Below are positions 62,529 to 64,000 of a DNA stretch of 64,000 nt, piece by piece. The stretch's first letter is position 1. Every line of letters begins with the position of its first letter. The notes beneath the pieces are model-generated. The model had not been told where the DNA came from and made no database searches. It saw nothing but the letters and a program-made list of their open reading frames with translations. The stretch is from Pseudolabrys sp. FHR47 (GTDB taxonomy: Bacteria; Pseudomonadota; Alphaproteobacteria; Rhizobiales; Xanthobacteraceae): positions 3,537,001 through 3,601,000 of the forward strand of contig NZ_CP039740.1 in the NCBI RefSeq assembly GCF_005153485.1, read 5' to 3'. Made by a program: the position numbers and the translations under genes.

Positions 62529-63299
62529 ATGAAGGTTGTCATTCTGGCGGGCGGCTGGGGCATGCGCCTGCGCGAATATACCGACACCAAGCCAAAGCCC
62601 ATGATCGAGATCGGCGGACGGCCGATCCTTTGGCACATCATGAAGATCTATTCGTCGTTCGGCTACAACCAGTTCGTCATCTGCCTCGGCTATCGCGGCT
62701 ACATGATCGTCGAATATTTCGCCAATTACGGTTATCACAACGCGGTCGTGAACATCGACATGTCGACCCGCAGCCTCGACGTGCGCAGCGCGGTAACCGA
62801 GCCCTGGCAGCTCACTCTGGTCGATACCGGCGAAGGCACGATGACCGGCGGGCGCCTCAAGCGCGTGCGCGACTATATCGGCGACGAGACCTTCTGCATG
62901 ACCTATGGCGACGGCGTCGGCGACATCAACATCCCGGCGCTCGTCGATTTTCACCAGCGCCATGGCCGTCATGCGACCGTCACCGCGACGCGGCCGCCGG
63001 CGCGCTTCGGCGCCCTCAATATCGACGACAGCCAGTCGGTCACGCATTTCGAGGAAAAGCCGGTCGGCGATGGCGGCTGGATCAATGGCGGCTTCTTCGT
63101 GCTGTCGCCGAAGGTCTTCGATTACATCGATAACGACCAGACGCCGTGGGAGACAGCGCCGCTGCAGCGGCTGGCCGCCGACAATCAACTCAAGGCCTAT
63201 CGTCACGAGGGGTTCTGGCAGCCCATGGACACTTTGCGCGATCTCAATCTGCTGCAGGAGCTCTGGTCATCGGGCCGGCCACCGTGGAAAAACTGGTGA
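62529..63299 (+). CDS. rfbF: glucose-1-phosphate cytidylyltransferase
   Basis: A 256-residue enzyme making CDP-glucose from glucose 1-phosphate and CTP, the entry to CDP-3,6-dideoxy and branched sugars. VVILAGGWGMRLREYTDTKPKP is the nucleotide loop typical of RfbF (usual form G-G-x-G-T-R-L-x-E-x-T). PMIEIGGRPILWHIM and FCMTYGDGVGDINI follow with the metal Asp, and GGFFVLSPKVFDYI and GFWQPMDTLRDLNLL complete the signature. The length matches the family. It overlaps the next gene by a TGATG junction (63297-63301), suggesting the SDR downstream acts on CDP-glucose or a product. Confidence 0.94.
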   Translation: MKVVILAGGWGMRLREYTDTKPKPMIEIGGRPILWHIMKIYSSFGYNQFVICLGYRGYMIVEYFANYGYHNAVVNIDMSTRSLDVRSAVTEPWQLTLVDTGEGTMTGGRLKRVRDYIGDETFCMTYGDGVGDINIPALVDFHQRHGRHATVTATRPPARFGALNIDDSQSVTHFEEKPVGDGGWINGGFFVLSPKVFDYIDNDQTPWETAPLQRLAADNQLKAYRHEGFWQPMDTLRDLNLLQELWSSGRPPWKNW

Positions 63300-64000
63300 T
63301 GCCGTCGACGCTCATGCAAACGATCATCAAGGAAGACGCCGCCCGGATTGCCGCCGCGCTCGGTGATTCGGTCCATAGCCTCGAAGGCACCACCCTGCTG
63401 GTCACCGGCGGCGCCGGTTTCCTGTGCGGCTATCTCGTCGATGTCCTGGTCGCTCTGAATTCCGATATTCTGCGCAAGCCGGTCAAACTCATCGTTGTCG
63501 ACAATTTCCTGCGCGGCGAGAAAAATCGTCTGGCGCATCTTGCCGATGATCCGAATGTCCGCCTCATCGCGCGTGACGTCACGCAGCCTTACGAAGGGGA
63601 CGACCGTCCGGACTGGATCATTCATGGCGCCTCCGTCGCGTCGCCGACCTACTATCGCATTCATCCGCTGGAGACGATCGACGTCAACGTCAACGGCACG
63701 CGCCATATGCTCGATCTGGCGAAGCGCGCCGATGCGCGCAGCGTAATCGTTCTCTCCTCGAGCGAAATCTACGGCGATCCCGATCCGGCCTTCATCCCGA
63801 CGCCGGAACATTACCGCGGCAATGTGTCGTGCACCGGTCCGCGCGCCTGCTACGACGAGAGCAAGCGCCTGTCGGAAACACTGGCGGTGGGCTATCACGA
63901 CAAGCACAAGGTGCCGGTCAAGATCATCCGCCCCTTCAATGTCTATGGTCCCGGCCAACGGCTCGACGACAAGCGCATCGTTCCCGATCTCGTATCGTCG
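63299..64000 (+). CDS. NAD-dependent epimerase/dehydratase (SDR), 3' end outside window
   Basis: The window ends inside this gene; 234 codons are readable from the ATG at 63299. The NAD motif is LLVTGGAGFLCGYLVDVLVAL (the usual G-x-x-G-x-x-G with F-L-C), then IHGASVASPTYYRIHPLETIDVN. The active site shows Ser in IVLSSSEIYGDP and Y-x-x-x-K in CYDESKRLSE. IIRPFNVYGPGQRLDDKR is seen near the edge. The pattern is closest to UDP-glucuronate decarboxylase/dTDP-glucose-dehydratase relatives. After rfbF one would expect CDP-glucose 4,6-dehydratase; this protein has extra N-terminal residues compared with RfbG and may be a different tailoring enzyme. Confidence 0.82.
   Translation, partial: MPSTLMQTIIKEDAARIAAALGDSVHSLEGTTLLVTGGAGFLCGYLVDVLVALNSDILRKPVKLIVVDNFLRGEKNRLAHLADDPNVRLIARDVTQPYEGDDRPDWIIHGASVASPTYYRIHPLETIDVNVNGTRHMLDLAKRADARSVIVLSSSEIYGDPDPAFIPTPEHYRGNVSCTGPRACYDESKRLSETLAVGYHDKHKVPVKIIRPFNVYGPGQRLDDKRIVPDLVSS

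Overview
The window is GC-rich, densely coded DNA from an alphaproteobacterium. Hyphomicrobiales (Bradyrhizobiaceae or Xanthobacteraceae-like) is the best guess. The grounds are an mbfA-type ferritin/VIT iron exporter with an Irr-type ICE box, a TAXI-family TRAP transporter, a MoxR-neighbour DUF58/BatA-DUF4159 gene set, and paired-hairpin intergenic repeats of the kind common in that order. The species cannot be named from the sequence alone.

Layout. Bases 1-5552: end of a DUF58 gene followed by two large membrane proteins (BatA/DUF4159 and a VWA-like partner). 5.6-12.5 kb: small accessory genes (two LysE exporters, GNAT, glutathionyl-hydroquinone reductase, Nudix, mbfA, metallophosphoesterase, an unknown), separated by a family of palindromic repeats and one hairpin-rich non-coding stretch at 8.7-9.13 kb. 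12.6-16.8 kb: hydroxypyruvate isomerase divergent from an isocitrate/isopropylmalate-type dehydrogenase, then an MFS exporter divergent from a LysR regulator. 16.9-22.7 kb: a TAXI-TRAP transporter converging on a gentisate-type ring-cleavage set (fumarylacetoacetate-hydrolase family, FMN reductase, gentisate 1,2-dioxygenase). 22.8-25.1 kb: egtB-egtD for ergothioneine.

25.5-64 kb is a large surface-polysaccharide locus. It holds heptose-type precursor genes (gmhA, a second SIS isomerase, gmhB, a kinase/nucleotidyltransferase fusion in reversed domain order). It also holds a transaldolase, a split transketolase, several sugar-nucleotide SDRs, two nucleotide-sugar dehydrogenases (one without the catalytic cysteine) and a Gfo/Idh/MocA oxidoreductase. 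Two DegT aminotransferases, a PIG-L deacetylase, two methyltransferases and two GT2 glycosyltransferases follow the same theme. Export and assembly are covered by an ABC exporter (wzm/wzt) and an O-antigen ligase-like protein. A sulfation module (cysD, cysNC, sulfotransferase) is scattered through it. Near its right end lies a 1848-residue RTX subtilisin-like protease with fifteen exact-length 228-bp repeats, then rfbF and a truncated SDR at the window edge.

How the genes may work together: transketolase and transaldolase can supply sedoheptulose 7-phosphate. The SIS isomerase, kinase/nucleotidyltransferase fusion and GmhB phosphatase can turn it into an activated heptose. Epimerases and dehydrogenases tailor it, PAPS from CysDNC feeds sulfation, and Wzm/Wzt exports the polymer. 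The combination of several enzymes with altered active sites in one eight-gene operon (40831 to 32582, minus strand) is the best candidate for an undescribed sugar pathway. No tRNA, rRNA, insertion sequence or CRISPR array was found.
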